Source: Embleya scabrispora DSM 41855 (GTDB lineage: Bacteria > Actinomycetota > Actinomycetes > Streptomycetales > Streptomycetaceae). From it: a stretch of DNA of 64,000 nt. Positions 44,218-53,698 of the stretch are shown here, one piece after another. The stretch spans positions 62,001 through 126,000 of the forward strand of contig NZ_KB889708.1 in NCBI RefSeq assembly GCF_000372745.1. Direction: 5' to 3'. The notes below the pieces were generated by a model. It saw only the letters and a list, made by a program, of their open reading frames with translations. It did no database searches and was not told the DNA's origin. The position numbers were made by a program, and so were the translations under genes. The first letter of the stretch is position 1. Every line of letters begins with the position of its first letter.

Positions 44218-45738
44218 ATGCTCGTTCCGCTCACCCTGGCCGACTTCCTGGACCGCGCCGAGACGGCCGCGGCCGATCGCACCGCGCTCGTGGATGAGCC
44301 GGACCAGCCGTCCGGCCCGGTGCCGACGACCACCTACGGTGAGGTACTGCGACGCGTTCGGGCCTGGCAGGCGGGTCTGGACTCCCTGGGCGTCGGCGTC
44401 GGCGAGCGGGTCGCCGTCGTCAGCCCCAACTCCTCCCGGCTCCTGGAACTGCTCTACGCGGTCTCGGCGAGCGGCCGGATCTGCGTTCCGGTGAACTACC
44501 GCCTCATGCCCCAGGAGATCGCGTACATCCTGCGGCAGTGCGATGCCTCGGTCGTCTTCGTGGATCCGGAGGTCGAGGCCGTGCTCGGCTCGGTGGAGGG
44601 GCCGAAGCGGTTCGTACTCGGTGAGCAGACCGACACCCAGGTGATGCGGTTCGACATCGCCCCCCGCCCCTGGTCGTGTCCCGACGAGAACACCGTCGCG
44701 ACCCTCAACTACACCTCGGGAACGTCCGCCCGCCCCAAGGGCGTTGCCCTGACCCACCGCAACATCTGGCTCAATGCGACGACGTTCGGCCTGCACGCCC
44801 GGATCTGGGAGCAGGACGTCTATCTGCATACGCTGCCGACGTTTCACTGCAACGGCTGGGGCGTGCCGTTCCTGCTCGCCGGACTCGGCGCCAAGCAGGT
44901 GCTGTTGCGCAGGATCGACGGCACGGAGATCCTGCGGCGCGTCCGCGAACACGGTGTTACCCTCGCGTTCGGCGCTCCGGCCGTGTGGGACGCGGTACTT
45001 CGGGCGGCACAGTCCTGGCCCGGCGAGATCCCCGGGCACGGCAGCGTGCGTGTGGTGTGCGCGGGCGCGCCCGTGAGCGAGCGGTTCGTCTGCCGGGTGG
45101 AGGACGAACTGGGCTGGACATTCCACCAGGTGTACGGCCTGACGGAGACGACGCTGCTCACCTTCAACCGGCGTCCGCCGGGGGCGTCGTCGGGCAGCGG
45201 AGGTCTGACCCGGGCGGGGGCGCCCGCCCTGGGCGTGCGGTTGCGCACCGGCGCGCGCGGTGAGGTCCTCGCACGCTCCAACATGGTGCTCGACGGATAT
45301 TGGCGGGATGCCGAGGCCGACGCGGCATCCCTCGACGAGGGCTGGTTCCGCACCGGTGATGCGGGCTCCTTCGACGACGACGGACACCTCGTCCTGTTCG
45401 ATCGGTTGAAGGACGTCATCGTCACCGGCGGTGAAAGCGTGGCCTCGGTGGAGGTCGAGGCGTGCCTGCTGAGCCATCCGTCGATTGCCGAGGCGGCCGT
45501 CATCGGCGTGCCGGACGAGCGATGGGGCGAGACCGTCAAGGCGGTGGTGGTGCCCGTCACGGGAGTCCGGCCCACCGCCGCGGAGCTCATCTCGCACTGC
45601 AAGGAGCGGTTGGCCCGATACAAGGCACCCACGTCCGTGGACTTCACGGATGCCCTGCCGCGGACCAGCAATGGCAAGGTTCGAAAGGGCGCGTTGCGCG
45701 AGCCCTATTGGTCGGGCCGGGACCGGCGCATCAATTGA
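44218..45738 (+). CDS. Acyl-/aryl-CoA ligase (AurE-like, p-nitrobenzoate activation)
   Basis: A 506-residue member of the ANL superfamily, which activates carboxylic acids as acyl-AMP and transfers them to CoA. Motifs: P-loop YTSGTSARPKGVALTHRN, Tyr/Glu motif QVYGLTETT, TGD motif FRTGDAGSFDDDGHLVLFDR, hinge LKDVIVTGGE, and the catalytic C-terminal Lys in SNGKVRKG. The family includes fatty-acid and aryl ligases; the specificity is inferred from position beside the N-oxygenase, where it would make p-nitrobenzoyl-CoA for the first KS. It is transcribed away from the N-oxygenase across a 311-bp divergent region containing the SARP-type repeats. ATG 44218 has GAGGA 7 nt upstream. It is the only plus-strand gene of the cluster and ends 32 bp from the convergent regulator gene. 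Confidence 0.9.
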   Translation: MLVPLTLADFLDRAETAAADRTALVDEPDQPSGPVPTTTYGEVLRRVRAWQAGLDSLGVGVGERVAVVSPNSSRLLELLYAVSASGRICVPVNYRLMPQEIAYILRQCDASVVFVDPEVEAVLGSVEGPKRFVLGEQTDTQVMRFDIAPRPWSCPDENTVATLNYTSGTSARPKGVALTHRNIWLNATTFGLHARIWEQDVYLHTLPTFHCNGWGVPFLLAGLGAKQVLLRRIDGTEILRRVREHGVTLAFGAPAVWDAVLRAAQSWPGEIPGHGSVRVVCAGAPVSERFVCRVEDELGWTFHQVYGLTETTLLTFNRRPPGASSGSGGLTRAGAPALGVRLRTGARGEVLARSNMVLDGYWRDAEADAASLDEGWFRTGDAGSFDDDGHLVLFDRLKDVIVTGGESVASVEVEACLLSHPSIAEAAVIGVPDERWGETVKAVVVPVTGVRPTAAELISHCKERLARYKAPTSVDFTDALPRTSNGKVRKGALREPYWSGRDRRIN

Positions 45739-45770
45739 CGACAGCCGGTCCCGCCCCTACCGAGTCGCGG

Positions 45771-46589
45771 TCAGTACTCCATACACGTCCGTCCGACGGA
45801 CTCGGCACGAATGATCCGGGTGAACAACGACCGGAGTTCCCGTCCCGGGTCCACGCCCAGTTCCTGGGCCAGTGCCCTACGGATGCGGTGGTAGACCCGT
45901 ACCGCCTCCGCCTCCCGACCCACCTCGCACAGCGCGATCATCAGCAGCCAGCCCAGCCGTTCCCGCTGGGGGTACTTCGCGCTCAGGGCGGCCAGTTCAG
46001 CCACGGCGTTGACGTTGTCCCGCCCCCAGCACAGTTCGGCCTCCCACAGGGCCTCCCAGGTCAGGAAGCGCAGTTCCTCCAAGCGCGCCGCCTCACGCAC
46101 GGCCGGTTCGTAGTCGCCGAGTTCCGCGTAGGGCGCGCCGCGCCACAGGGACAGGGATGCCTCGAGCGCCGAACTGGCCTCTTCGAAACGGCCCTCGCGC
46201 AGGAGCCGGCGCCCGTGGCGCAGCAGGTACTCGAATCGGCAGGCGTCCACCCGTTCCCCCTCGACGGCGAGAAGATACCCGTGTGGTTCCCTCCGCAGGA
46301 TCCGGTTGCGTCCCCGCGGAGGGCAGTGCGGTTCGAGTTGGCGGCGGAGATTGGAGACGTAACTATGCAGGCCCGCTGCCACGTTGCCGGGAGGCCCCGT
46401 CGGCCAGACGACCTCGGTGAGCCGCTCGGCACCCACCACCTGGTTCGGCGCCAGCAACAGCGCGGACAGCACGGCACGTTGCCGCGCCGGTCCCAACACC
46501 AACGGGCCTGCGGTCGACGACACCGCCAGCGGCCCGAGGATGTTGAACACGAGTTCATCGGACAATTGCGTAATAGCCTTCGCAGACAT
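45771..46589 (-). CDS. SARP family pathway-specific activator (AurD-like)
   Basis: A 272-residue Streptomyces antibiotic regulatory protein: an OmpR-type winged helix (residues about 12-105; FNILGPLAV, RQRAVLSALLLAPNQVV, LHSYVSNLRRQLEP) followed by a bacterial transcriptional activation domain of helical repeats (RFEYLLRHGRRLL, APYAELGDYEPAVREAARLE, ELGVDPGRELRSLFTRIIR). The length matches small SARPs without an ATPase domain. Such proteins bind direct heptamers in 11-bp register beside the -10 region and recruit RNA polymerase; two such arrays exist in this cluster. ATG 46589 is preferred over GTG 46601 because GGGGAG lies just before it. No TTA codon appears in the first 17 codons; I did not scan the rest. 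Confidence 0.92.
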   Translation of the reverse strand: MSAKAITQLSDELVFNILGPLAVSSTAGPLVLGPARQRAVLSALLLAPNQVVGAERLTEVVWPTGPPGNVAAGLHSYVSNLRRQLEPHCPPRGRNRILRREPHGYLLAVEGERVDACRFEYLLRHGRRLLREGRFEEASSALEASLSLWRGAPYAELGDYEPAVREAARLEELRFLTWEALWEAELCWGRDNVNAVAELAALSAKYPQRERLGWLLMIALCEVGREAEAVRVYHRIRRALAQELGVDPGRELRSLFTRIIRAESVGRTCMEY

Positions 46590-47922
46590 CACACTCCCCA
46601 CCTGGCAACACTGGATTCAATGGCCACCCGTCCCCCTGACCGCCGGGCGGAACGACCGCTTCCGCCGAGCCCCGAGTCGACCGAGTCGCCCCCTGACTTT
46701 CGTAGTGCCGCATGAACAAGGAACCGGGAGGCATTCGCCACCGGGAAATGCCACCCGCACGCTATGTACTCGTCGAGGCGGAAGGGCGAACCTTCACACC
46801 GTCGACATGTCCCGATCGCCGGGAGCGCCCCGCTCCGGCCGCCGCGAGTGGGTGATCGCGCCTATTCCGGATCCGCCGTTGGACGGACCTGCCCGAACAC
46901 GGTGATTCGTGAGGTGTTCGCGACCGAGGCAATCAGCACCGATCCCGGCACCGGATGCTCACCAGGCCCTCGACGCTGTGCAGGGCCCGGGTCTCTCGGA
47001 TGTAAACGGGGCGGCTCATCGTTGCTCCCTCACTGGCGGGGTCGGCAAGGCCGTGCGTCCACCAACCATCGCGCGGACGACGGGACGCGGTCCACGGCCG
47101 GAGGAGGGCGCCCGGGTGCACAAGGGCGACGGCTGCGCGCCGGTTGACCACCTGTGTGCGCCTGGTGCCACTCGCGATCCCGCGAGCGCCGGGCGAAACT
47201 TCACCGGCACGGCGGGCACACGCCGGCGTCCCGCCGGGTCTCGGGGCGAGGGTCGAGCTCCGTCGCCGGGGCATCGCGACACGAGCCGGCCGAGCACCGC
47301 CTCGTGGCGACATCCCGCCTGGTCGGCGCAGTCGCGGCAGGCGAACTCGAACGCAGGCAAGGCACCCCTCGGCGTCCGCTCGCGGACAGGAACGATGTCG
47401 CCCGAAAGCCGTCGCACGCCGGAACGGCGTTGCCCCCGGCGATCCGCAAGCTCGTGGACACGGCCCGAAGCCGGGCGGGCGCACTCGGCATCGGTGCGCG
47501 CCCAGCGGACGGGGATCCATTGCTCGTCACGGTGACGCGGGCCGGAATCGGTGAGCGCGAGCAGGTGGCGGCAGCGCGGCGCATCGGGTCCGTCTTTGCC
47601 CGCGGCGCGCGGCCACCGGGTCCGCCGCGCCCGAAGCGGTCGCACCCGGCGCGAACGGCGTCTCCCGCGCCCCAGCGCCCACGCGCGGCTCGAGGCCGAC
47701 GACCGACCCGCGGGCCAACCCCGTGCTCCCACCGACGAGTTCGCACCCACCGCCCGCCCCGGGACGGCACCCGGGCCCGGACGTCAACTCCCATGGATTG
47801 CAGGCATATTCGACACCTTCAGCCGCCCGACAAGATCGAAACGCCCCGAATTCTCCTCCGCTCGGATCAGTGCAATACTTCGCGTGCTAGCCTCACTTTG
47901 AGTAATTCAAAGGAGACGTTAC
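46590..47922. other. 1.3-kb region without a supported gene, containing the regulator and transporter promoters
   Basis: Open frames on both strands lack ribosome sites and family features. A minus-strand frame around 47300-47450 has a Cys/His cluster (CRDCADQAGCRH), but no known zinc-binding family could be matched. A short inverted repeat, GGCATT with an 11-bp spacer and AATGCC, occurs near 46732-46754, about 150 bp upstream of the SARP start, and could be an operator. The last 120 bp before the transporter are less GC-rich, consistent with a promoter. No SARP-type repeats were seen. Confidence 0.45.
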
Positions 47923-50166
47923 GTGTTTGAGCGCGTAGCCGAACTGGCGATCCGTCGGCCCCGGTTGATTCTTGTGGTCGCGGCCGTGGCCGTGACCCTC
48001 ATGGCCGCCGTGGGCTTCGGCGCGTTCGCCAAGTTGCAGAGCGGGGGCGGCTTCGACGACCCGGCCTCCGAATCCACCCGTGCCGGTGGGGTCATCGACG
48101 CGAAGTTCGGCGGGGAGACGAATCTGGTCCTGCTGGTCCGCGCCCGCCAAGGCGGCGTCGACGACCCGGCCGTCGAAAAGGGTGGCCGGGCACTGGCGGC
48201 CGACCTCAGGAAAGAGCGGGCCCTGGACAACGTGATCTCGTACTGGGACACGGACAACCCCGCCCTCCGCTCCAAGGACGGCCGCGAAGCCATGGTGCTC
48301 GCCCACGTCAAGGGCGACGACACGGAGCAGGCGAAGAACGTCAAGGGCATCATCGCCGCCCACACCGGACCGCGCGGGAACGAGCTCGTCGTCCGGGCCG
48401 GCGGGGCCACCGCCGTGGCCAAGGAAATGTCGACGCAGGGCACCGACGACCTCGTCCTGGCCGAGACCATCGCCGTGCCGCTGACCCTGGTGCTGCTCCT
48501 GATCGTCTTCGGCAGCGTGGTCGCGGCCATGCTGCCGCTGGTGATCGGCACCATCGCCGTCATGGGCACCTTCGCCGAACTCGCCCTCCTCGGCGACATC
48601 ACCGACATCTCGATCTTCGCAACCAACCTGACCACGGCCCTGGGCTTGGGCCTGGGCGTCGACTACGCCTTGTTGATGATCAACCGGTTCCGGGACCGAC
48701 TCGCGTCCGGCGCCGAGGTGGACGACGCCGTCCGCCACACGGTGCTCACTGCGGGCCGCACGGTCGCTTTCTCCGCCGCCACGGTCGCCGCCGCGCTCGC
48801 CGCGCTTCTCGTGTTCCCGCAGTCCTTCCTTCGTTCGTTCGCCTACGCAGGGGTCGGCGTCATCATGGTCGCGGCGACCGCCGCCCTGTTCGTGATGCCC
48901 GCCCTGCTCGCCGTCCTGGGACACCGAGTCAACAGCGGCCGCATGCCATGGGTGAAGCCCGCGCGCCCGGACGCCGCGACGTCCGTGTGGGGCCGGCTGG
49001 CCGGCGCCGTCATGCGACGTCCCGCACTCGCCGCGATGCCGATGCTCGGCGTCCTGCTGCTGGCGTCGAGTCCGCTCCGGGGCATCACCTTCGACATGGC
49101 CGACGAACGCGTGTTGCCCGAGGACGCGACCAGTCGACAGGTCGCGACCGCGCTGCGGGAGAACTTCGCCGGCAACGACGCCGCGGCCCTGCACATCGTC
49201 ATCGACAAGCCCGTGGGCGAAGCCCCGTTGGGCGCCTACGCGGCCGAACTCTCCGGGTACAGGGGCATCGTCCGGGTCGAGGCGTCCACGGGAACCTACA
49301 CCGAAGGGAACCTCACCGCCCCGGGTCCCGGCAATGCGGCCCTGGGCCGGCCGGACGCGCAACGGATCAACGTGGTAAGCGCACTGCCGCCGAAGTCGGA
49401 AGATGCCCAGAAACTGGTCACCACGGTAAGGTCGCTCGCGGGGCCCGGCGGGACGCATCCGTTGGTGGCCGGCCCCGACGCCGAACTGGTCGACGCCAAG
49501 GACTCCATCGCCGGCCGACTCCCGTTCGCCGCCGGCCTGGTCGCCCTCACCACCTTCCTGCTCCTGTTCCTGTTCACCGGCAGCGTCGTGCAACCACTGC
49601 GCGCGCTGGTCCTGAACATGATCAGCCTGAGCGCGACTCTGGGCGTCATGACCTGGATCTTCCAGGACGGCCACCTCACGTCCCTACTCGGCTCCACACC
49701 ACAGCCGATGGAGGTGTCGACGACCGTACTGATGTTCTGCATCGCCTTCGGCCTCTCGATGGACTACGAGGTGTTCGTCACCAGCCGGATCAAGGAACTC
49801 CACGACCAGGGCGAGGACACCGAGTCGGCCGTGGTCAACGGCCTCGGGCACACGGGACGCATCGTCAGCGCCGCCGCCGCCCTGTTGGCGGTGAGCTTCT
49901 TCGCGTTCGGGACGGCCGAGATCAGCTTCATGCAGATGTTCGGCCTGGGTACCGGGTTGGCCATCCTGATCGACGCCGTCGCGGTACGGGGCATCCTGGT
50001 CCCCGCCGCGATGCGCCTGCTCGGCCGCTCGGCCTGGTACGCACCCCGCCCCCTGCGCAGGTTCCACAACCGATTCGGCCTCGGCGAAACCGGCACCGTA
50101 CCCCCGCCCACGGCTTCGCCGGAGCACATGCCCGGCGCCTCGAACAACAAGACATCGAACGCGTAA
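47923..50166 (+). CDS. MmpL/RND family membrane transporter
   Basis: A 747-residue integral membrane protein of the actinobacterial MMPL group. It has an N-terminal membrane helix (LILVVAAVAVTLMAAVGFGA), a first extracytoplasmic domain, a five-helix bundle (IAVPLTLVLLLIVFGSVVAA through FVMPALLAVLG), a second extracytoplasmic domain (about 390-530) and a second bundle with the conserved MEVSTTVLMFCIAFGLSMDY segment. These proteins export lipids, polyketides or other hydrophobic compounds using the proton gradient. The GTG start at 47923 has an excellent ribosome site (AAAGGAGA). It lies 1.3 kb beyond the SARP gene on the other strand, so it could export the cluster's product, but no shared regulatory site supports that. 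Confidence 0.9.
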   Translation: MFERVAELAIRRPRLILVVAAVAVTLMAAVGFGAFAKLQSGGGFDDPASESTRAGGVIDAKFGGETNLVLLVRARQGGVDDPAVEKGGRALAADLRKERALDNVISYWDTDNPALRSKDGREAMVLAHVKGDDTEQAKNVKGIIAAHTGPRGNELVVRAGGATAVAKEMSTQGTDDLVLAETIAVPLTLVLLLIVFGSVVAAMLPLVIGTIAVMGTFAELALLGDITDISIFATNLTTALGLGLGVDYALLMINRFRDRLASGAEVDDAVRHTVLTAGRTVAFSAATVAAALAALLVFPQSFLRSFAYAGVGVIMVAATAALFVMPALLAVLGHRVNSGRMPWVKPARPDAATSVWGRLAGAVMRRPALAAMPMLGVLLLASSPLRGITFDMADERVLPEDATSRQVATALRENFAGNDAAALHIVIDKPVGEAPLGAYAAELSGYRGIVRVEASTGTYTEGNLTAPGPGNAALGRPDAQRINVVSALPPKSEDAQKLVTTVRSLAGPGGTHPLVAGPDAELVDAKDSIAGRLPFAAGLVALTTFLLLFLFTGSVVQPLRALVLNMISLSATLGVMTWIFQDGHLTSLLGSTPQPMEVSTTVLMFCIAFGLSMDYEVFVTSRIKELHDQGEDTESAVVNGLGHTGRIVSAAAALLAVSFFAFGTAEISFMQMFGLGTGLAILIDAVAVRGILVPAAMRLLGRSAWYAPRPLRRFHNRFGLGETGTVPPPTASPEHMPGASNNKTSNA

Positions 50167-50552
50167 TGCAGGAAGAGATTGGCGAGCACGGGTGAAACTG
50201 CGGAGCCCTGTGGGGTTCCGCAGTCCCGGTCGGCCGGCGGCCCGTCGGGCAGCGCCGGCGGAGCGGCCGGCCTACGGCAACTTTGCGGCGAGCAGGCGAA
50301 GTTCGGCCAGGACGGTCAAGGGTCTCGACCGACAGGCTCGGGTCGGGTCGGGTCGGGGGAAGTTCGCGATGGTCGGCGTGACGGCCGCACACGAACTCGA
50401 GACCCACCGGTCCCCAGCCCCTGACGAGCAGCCGCCACAGCAAGGCCGGGACGCTCGGGCTCGTCCGCAGGTCGGCCGGAAATCGTGGCCAAACGCGTGA
50501 GTCCCGCCGATAGTCTCGGAAAGATCTTGATCGCCGAGACGAAAGGCCCTCC
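50167..50552. other. Intergenic gap
   Basis: No supported gene. The promoter of the nuclease gene must lie in the right part. GGTCGGGTCGGGTCGG near 50341-50356 is a short tandem repeat, probably without function. Confidence 0.4.
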
Positions 50553-51911
50553 GTGCGCCGAAGTCGCATACCGGTCCTGTCCGTCGTACTCACGATGTTC
50601 CTGGCGTTCTTGTCTTTGAACGCGACGGCCCACGCCGATCCGGCGGCACCGGCCGGCAAGGCCGCCCAGGCGTCGTCGGAACTGCGTTTCTTCACGTACA
50701 ACATCTGCGGCGAGGGCCAGGCCGGCTGCGGTGGGCCTCCGAAGGACAACGCCCGACGCATCGACACCGTGGTGTCCCAGGCGCGGGACTGGGCCGCCGA
50801 CGAGGTGTTCCTCCAAGAGGTTTGCCGTTCTCAGTACGACGCGATCCTGTCGGCCCTCAAACCCCTGGGCTTCCGAGGCATGTTCACCACCACCGTGGGC
50901 GGAGCCGTCCACTGCGGCGGCGACTACGGGATGGCGGTCCTGGTCCGGGGCCCCGTCGTCGAGACCGCAGAGCTCGACCTCACGGCCGGCGGCGAGAACG
51001 AACCGATCAAGTCCCCGTGCATCAAAACCTATACGAAGGGGCGGGCCAACTGGGCCTGTTCCGTGCACCTGTATTGGTCGGACGGGACGCTGGAGAAAAT
51101 CGAAGCCGCGAAATTGACCGCACAGACCGACGCTTGGCGGGCCGCGGGCACGCCGGTGATCCTGGGCGGCGACTTCAACCACACCCCGGTCTCCGTCGTC
51201 CTGGACTACTTCTATACGGCCCCGAATCCGGACGGAAACGGCGCGTTCGTCGAAGCGGACGAGACCGATCGGAACTACTTCACCCCGCAATGCGCGCAGG
51301 CTTCACAGACCCATTGCCGTTCGGGTCGGCCGACCCACCTGGCTTTCAACGATCCGACCGATCAAAAGATCGACTACCTGTTCCTGAGCCAGGGAGACTT
51401 CACCGCCATCCAAGGCGAGGTACTACCCCGTGACCCCGCGATCTCCGACCATCGCCTCTACCGCGGTACGGCAAATTTCACGGCCTCGGCATCGGGTCCG
51501 TACACCCTGACAAACGCCAACTCGGGCAAATGCCTGGAAATTCGGGGTGACTCGACCGGGGACGGCGCCGCCGCGAGCCAGTGGACGTGCAATGGTTCCG
51601 CCACCCAGAACTGGTACCTCAGCCTTTCGCCGGGCGCATCGACGCGAATAGTGAACGCCAATTCGGGCAAGTGTCTGGAGATCCGGGGTGACTCGACCCA
51701 GGACGGCGCCGCCGCGAACCAGTGGACATGCAATGGTTCCGCCACCCAGAACTGGCGGGCCGACCTATCCGTCGACAACTCCTGGCTGCTGACCAACGTC
51801 AACTCCGCCAAGTGCCTGGAGATCTGGGGTGACTCGATCGAAGACGGCGCCGCCGCGGACCAGTGGACATGCAATGGTTCCGCCACCCAGAACTGGGTGA
51901 AAAACGGGTGA
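50553..51911 (+). CDS. Secreted endonuclease/exonuclease/phosphatase-fold enzyme with ricin-type lectin domain
   Basis: A 452-residue secreted protein. A signal peptide (residues 1-28, hydrophobic VLSVVLTMFLAFLSL, cleavage near AHA-DP) precedes an EEP-fold catalytic domain (about 42-305): FTYNICGEG with the metal-site Asn, EVFLQEVC with the metal-ligand Glu, GGDFNHTP and the final SDHRLY with the catalytic Asp-His pair. The C-terminal 140 residues form one ricin/CBM13 beta-trefoil of three repeats, each with NANSGKCLEIRGDST-like and CNGSATQNW segments (QxW motif). The fold covers DNases, sphingomyelinases and phosphatases, so the substrate is open; the lectin would tether it to sugars. GTG 50553 has AAAGG upstream. 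The gene converges on a small lectin with nearly the same repeat. Confidence 0.88.
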   Translation: MRRSRIPVLSVVLTMFLAFLSLNATAHADPAAPAGKAAQASSELRFFTYNICGEGQAGCGGPPKDNARRIDTVVSQARDWAADEVFLQEVCRSQYDAILSALKPLGFRGMFTTTVGGAVHCGGDYGMAVLVRGPVVETAELDLTAGGENEPIKSPCIKTYTKGRANWACSVHLYWSDGTLEKIEAAKLTAQTDAWRAAGTPVILGGDFNHTPVSVVLDYFYTAPNPDGNGAFVEADETDRNYFTPQCAQASQTHCRSGRPTHLAFNDPTDQKIDYLFLSQGDFTAIQGEVLPRDPAISDHRLYRGTANFTASASGPYTLTNANSGKCLEIRGDSTGDGAAASQWTCNGSATQNWYLSLSPGASTRIVNANSGKCLEIRGDSTQDGAAANQWTCNGSATQNWRADLSVDNSWLLTNVNSAKCLEIWGDSIEDGAAADQWTCNGSATQNWVKNG

Positions 51912-52069
51912 CCGCTTCGACCGCACGCGCCCCATCCGGCGAGGTCAGGGACAAGCGCATGGCCGCTGTCGCCCACACTGCCCTCGCCGGACGGGGCCCG
52001 GCCTGGTGAACACTCCTCATTCGCCCACGACCGACTACTCGTCGTCCTCGTTCGTGAACGCCGGCCGGA

Positions 52070-52585
52070 TCACCTCCAAAGCTGTGTGGGGGATCCGTTG
52101 CATTCCCACTGATTGGCGGCCGCGCCGTCATCCGTCGAATCGCCACGGATCTCCAGGCACTTGCGAGAATTGTAGTTGATGAGGTTGAATCGACCATTTA
52201 TCGTGTGATAGACGATCCACATCTGAGTGGGCGACCCGTTACATTCCCACTGATTGGCGGCCGCGCCATCAGCCGTCGAATCACCACGGATCTCCAAGCA
52301 CTTCCCGGAGTTCCCGTTCTGCATATACCTCAGAGGCTCTCCCCAGGGCGACGTACCTACGTCGACCCAGGTCCATGCCTGCGTGGGGGATCCGTTGCAT
52401 TCCCACTGGTTGGCGTCCGCGCCATCGGCCGTCGAATCGCCACGGATCTCCAGGCACTTGTTAGAGTTGACGTTGGTCCAAGTACTACTTGCGGCACTCG
52501 CCGAGGAGGAACTCGCAACCACCGACACCAAGGCCGCCGTCGTGGCGATCAGGGTGCCGAGCGTTCGCTTGAGATAGGGCTTCAT
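52070..52585 (-). CDS. Small secreted ricin-type (CBM13) lectin
   Basis: A 171-residue protein: signal peptide (LGTLIATTAALVSVVASSS, cleavage near ASA-AS) followed by a single beta-trefoil with three repeats of NKCLEIRGDST and QWECNGSPTQ-type segments. No catalytic domain is present. Such stand-alone lectins bind carbohydrates outside the cell. The repeats are strikingly similar to those of the convergent nuclease/phosphatase gene (same CLEIRGDST and CNGS cores), so the two genes probably share a recent common lectin module. ATG 52585 has GGGAGG 6 nt upstream. Partner glycan unknown. Confidence 0.88.
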   Translation of the reverse strand: MKPYLKRTLGTLIATTAALVSVVASSSSASAASSTWTNVNSNKCLEIRGDSTADGADANQWECNGSPTQAWTWVDVGTSPWGEPLRYMQNGNSGKCLEIRGDSTADGAAANQWECNGSPTQMWIVYHTINGRFNLINYNSRKCLEIRGDSTDDGAAANQWECNGSPTQLWR

Positions 52586-52740
52586 GAAACCTCCCGTACG
52601 GTTGGATTGCAGTCGACCGTAAAACGGAGGAGGCGTGGTTTCAAGATCCGGGCAGTATATGGCCTGTATGTGATGGGCGACTGGCGCGAAAATATAAATC
52701 GGGTTTCACTTCATGGCAGTGAATACGGCGAAATGTAGTG
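52586..52740. promoter_or_regulatory. AT-richer upstream region of the lectin gene
   Basis: The 150 bp before the lectin gene contain clear AT-rich runs (for example GGCAGTATATGG and GAAAATATAAATC), unusual in this window. This is typical of promoter or anciently foreign DNA. No specific operator could be defined. Confidence 0.35.
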
Positions 52741-53019
52741 CTCGCTTCGGTCGGGAATGAGTGCCCACGGCACCGCCCCGTGGACGCCTTCGGAGCCGGA
52801 CCCAACAGCCGTCCGCGCCGACTCGCCCCGGTGGCCCGGCAGATGAGCTCGGCGACGATGCGGAGCCGGCTCTCCACCTACGCCGCCTCGGACCACGAGG
52901 CTTTTGTCGATCGCGCCGCCTTCGAGCGGGATCCGCCCCCCGGAACGTTCGACCGAGCCATGGATCGGCCAAAGCCTTCGTCGAGTTCCAACCTCTTCGC
53001 CCCGCCCCCTCGTCACCGC

Positions 53020-53484
53020 CGCCGGGGCGTGTGCCCCCGGTCCCAGCCTGGCAAGCCCCCGGAACCCGGGCACCGAGTCCTGGAGTTGGGCACGGGGACC
53101 CGGTGGAACGCGGCGTTGGCCGCGCGACGCGCCCGACCCGGCAATGTCGTCGGTGTCGAGGTCGATCCGGACCTGGCCGAGGGGGCCCGCAAGGCGCTCG
53201 CCGCAGCCGGGCTGGACGTGAGCGTCGAGGTCGGGGACGGCGCGGCCGTGGGACCGGGTGATCTCGACCTACGCGGTGGAACACGTTCCGTGGGCGTGAA
53301 TTGCCCAGGCCCGCCCCGGAGGTCGGGTGGTCACGCCGTGGGGGCGGTTGGGCATGTCGCGCTGACCGTCGCCGACGACAAACGCTCGGCGAGCTATCGT
53401 CGGGAACGCGACGAGATCCTGGTCTACGACCGACCCAACGGGGCCGACGGCATCCGATGGCGCGACCCGCAGACAGTGATTCCG
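53020..53484 (+). pseudogene. PIMT-like (protein-L-isoaspartate type) methyltransferase, degenerate
   Basis: The plus strand encodes motif I RVLELGTGTRWNAALAAR and VVGVEVDPDLAEGARKALAA, typical of the PIMT (PCMT) family. Downstream, after a deletion and frame change near 53250, comes ISTYAVEHVPWA, then an in-frame TGA replacing Trp, then IAQARPGGRVVTPWGRL. The open frame therefore does not represent a working gene. A second, better preserved PIMT-like start occurs at the right window edge. Confidence 0.65.
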
Positions 53485-53698
53485 TCGGTGGTGTCCGACG
53501 CGATGCCCCGCCCCCAAGCTCCCCGGGCTGCGTCGACCCCGCCATTGAACGGTAACCCCCCGACCCGGCCCCATAGTCGATCCGGTCACCTTTCCCGCCA
53601 CACGGGACCACCGAGGATGCCGACCTCGCTCTGACCATGGCACGCGAAGGAGAGCTGCTGCTGCCTTCGTCCGGGTGGCGGTGAGTCCGGCCGGCGCG

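Noticed and set aside
47100-47500. Minus-strand frame with CRDCADQAGCRH, considered as a WhiB-like or zinc-binding protein
   Set aside because: Cys spacing does not match WhiB or another family I know, and no start with a ribosome site is present.
47893-49674. Long minus-strand frame opposite the MmpL gene
   Set aside because: His/Gln/Arg/Gly-rich composition without motifs; the plus strand shows clear membrane helices and a strong ribosome site.
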